A stretch of DNA of 14,186 nt from assembly GCA_004558305.1 (NCBI GenBank), contig SFDG01000058.1:1-14186 (forward strand), in the 5' to 3' direction. The notes beneath the pieces were generated by a model. It searched no databases and was not told where the DNA came from. It was given only the letters and a program-made list of their open reading frames with translations. Numbering within the stretch: position 1 is the stretch's first letter; each line of letters starts with the position of its first letter. Positions 14,019 to 14,186 of the stretch are shown here, in pieces. A program made the translations under genes and the position numbers. The DNA comes from Phocaeicola plebeius (GTDB lineage: Bacteria; Bacteroidota; Bacteroidia; Bacteroidales; Bacteroidaceae).

Positions 14019-14186
14019 TTACGATTTGATGCGCCTCCGGTTCAGCTCCTGCTGGTAGCGGCGGGCATTGCGCAGATGCTCCGCCAAGGTGGTGGCGAAG
14101 TTATGGAACCCCGAGAAATCCTCTTTGGCACACATGTAGAGATACGAGTGGCGGGTGTAGCCCAGCACACTTTCCAGCCCGTTCGG
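14019..14186 (-). CDS. mltG: Endolytic transglycosylase MltG, C-terminal fragment (cut by window edge)
   Basis: The last 55 residues of a minus-strand gene whose start lies beyond the right edge. The sequence GLESVLGYTRHSYLYMCAK, then EDFSGFHNFATTLAEHLRNA, fits the C-terminus of MltG (YceG) in Bacteroidota. There the end of the YceG catalytic domain reads like (Y)LYFVA-(x)-G-H-F-TL-EHN-A-Y. MltG cuts nascent peptidoglycan strands in the inner membrane and so sets glycan chain length. Only the C-terminal end is visible, so the catalytic glutamate and the membrane anchor cannot be checked. It ends with TAA at 14021-14019, pointing toward the small basic gene across a repeat-filled gap. Confidence 0.8.
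   Translation of the reverse strand, partial: PNGLESVLGYTRHSYLYMCAKEDFSGFHNFATTLAEHLRNARRYQQELNRRRIKS

Overview
The window looks like chromosomal DNA of a gut-type member of the Bacteroidales (Bacteroides/Phocaeicola-like, fairly GC-rich). Three things support this. Several genes are preceded by the Bacteroidota -7 promoter element TAnnTTTG, in three cases with a TTG/TTTG -33 element 19-21 nt upstream. Most starts lack a Shine-Dalgarno sequence. The protein families (short Crp/Fnr regulators, a multi-repeat DUF349 protein, PepD, MgtE downstream of RsmA) are typical of the group. No rRNA, tRNA, CRISPR array, insertion sequence or integrase was seen.

Left part (1-4259): an unresolved edge stretch and a mosaic of intergenic repeats (76-390). 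Then come a NUDIX hydrolase (-), a divergent iron-type alcohol dehydrogenase (+), a Crp/Fnr-like regulator (-, ending 1 nt from the dehydrogenase) and an acyltransferase-3 membrane protein (-). A second repeat block lies at 4076-4233.

Middle (4260-10878): a minus-strand housekeeping block, rsmA then mgtE (13-nt gap), then a hairpin and a DUF349 protein. It is divergent from a plus-strand pair, a flippase-like membrane protein and pepD, which overlap by 8 nt. The two blocks part at a near-perfect 25-nt palindrome that carries a -7 promoter element on each strand.

Right part (10879-14186): another copy of the hairpin repeat, a GNAT acetyltransferase (+), and a minus-strand two-gene operon. That operon encodes an ABC/SMC-like ATPase followed by a DUF4435 (TOPRIM-like) protein, the same pair and order as AriA-AriB of the PARIS anti-phage system and related to OLD-type nucleases. 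It is the best candidate here for an unusual system. A 76-residue basic protein resembling a helicase-associated domain is transcribed divergently from the ATPase gene. More repeats follow, then the C-terminal end of MltG at the right edge.

The remaining genes are ordinary core functions: tRNA/rRNA-linked housekeeping, magnesium uptake, dipeptide breakdown and cell-wall processing. Three modular intergenic repeat families (TGTCAT...ATGACA elements, GGGCRGAC hairpins, and CTCTGTGCC/TGTGTTTA tandems) occupy most of the larger gaps.
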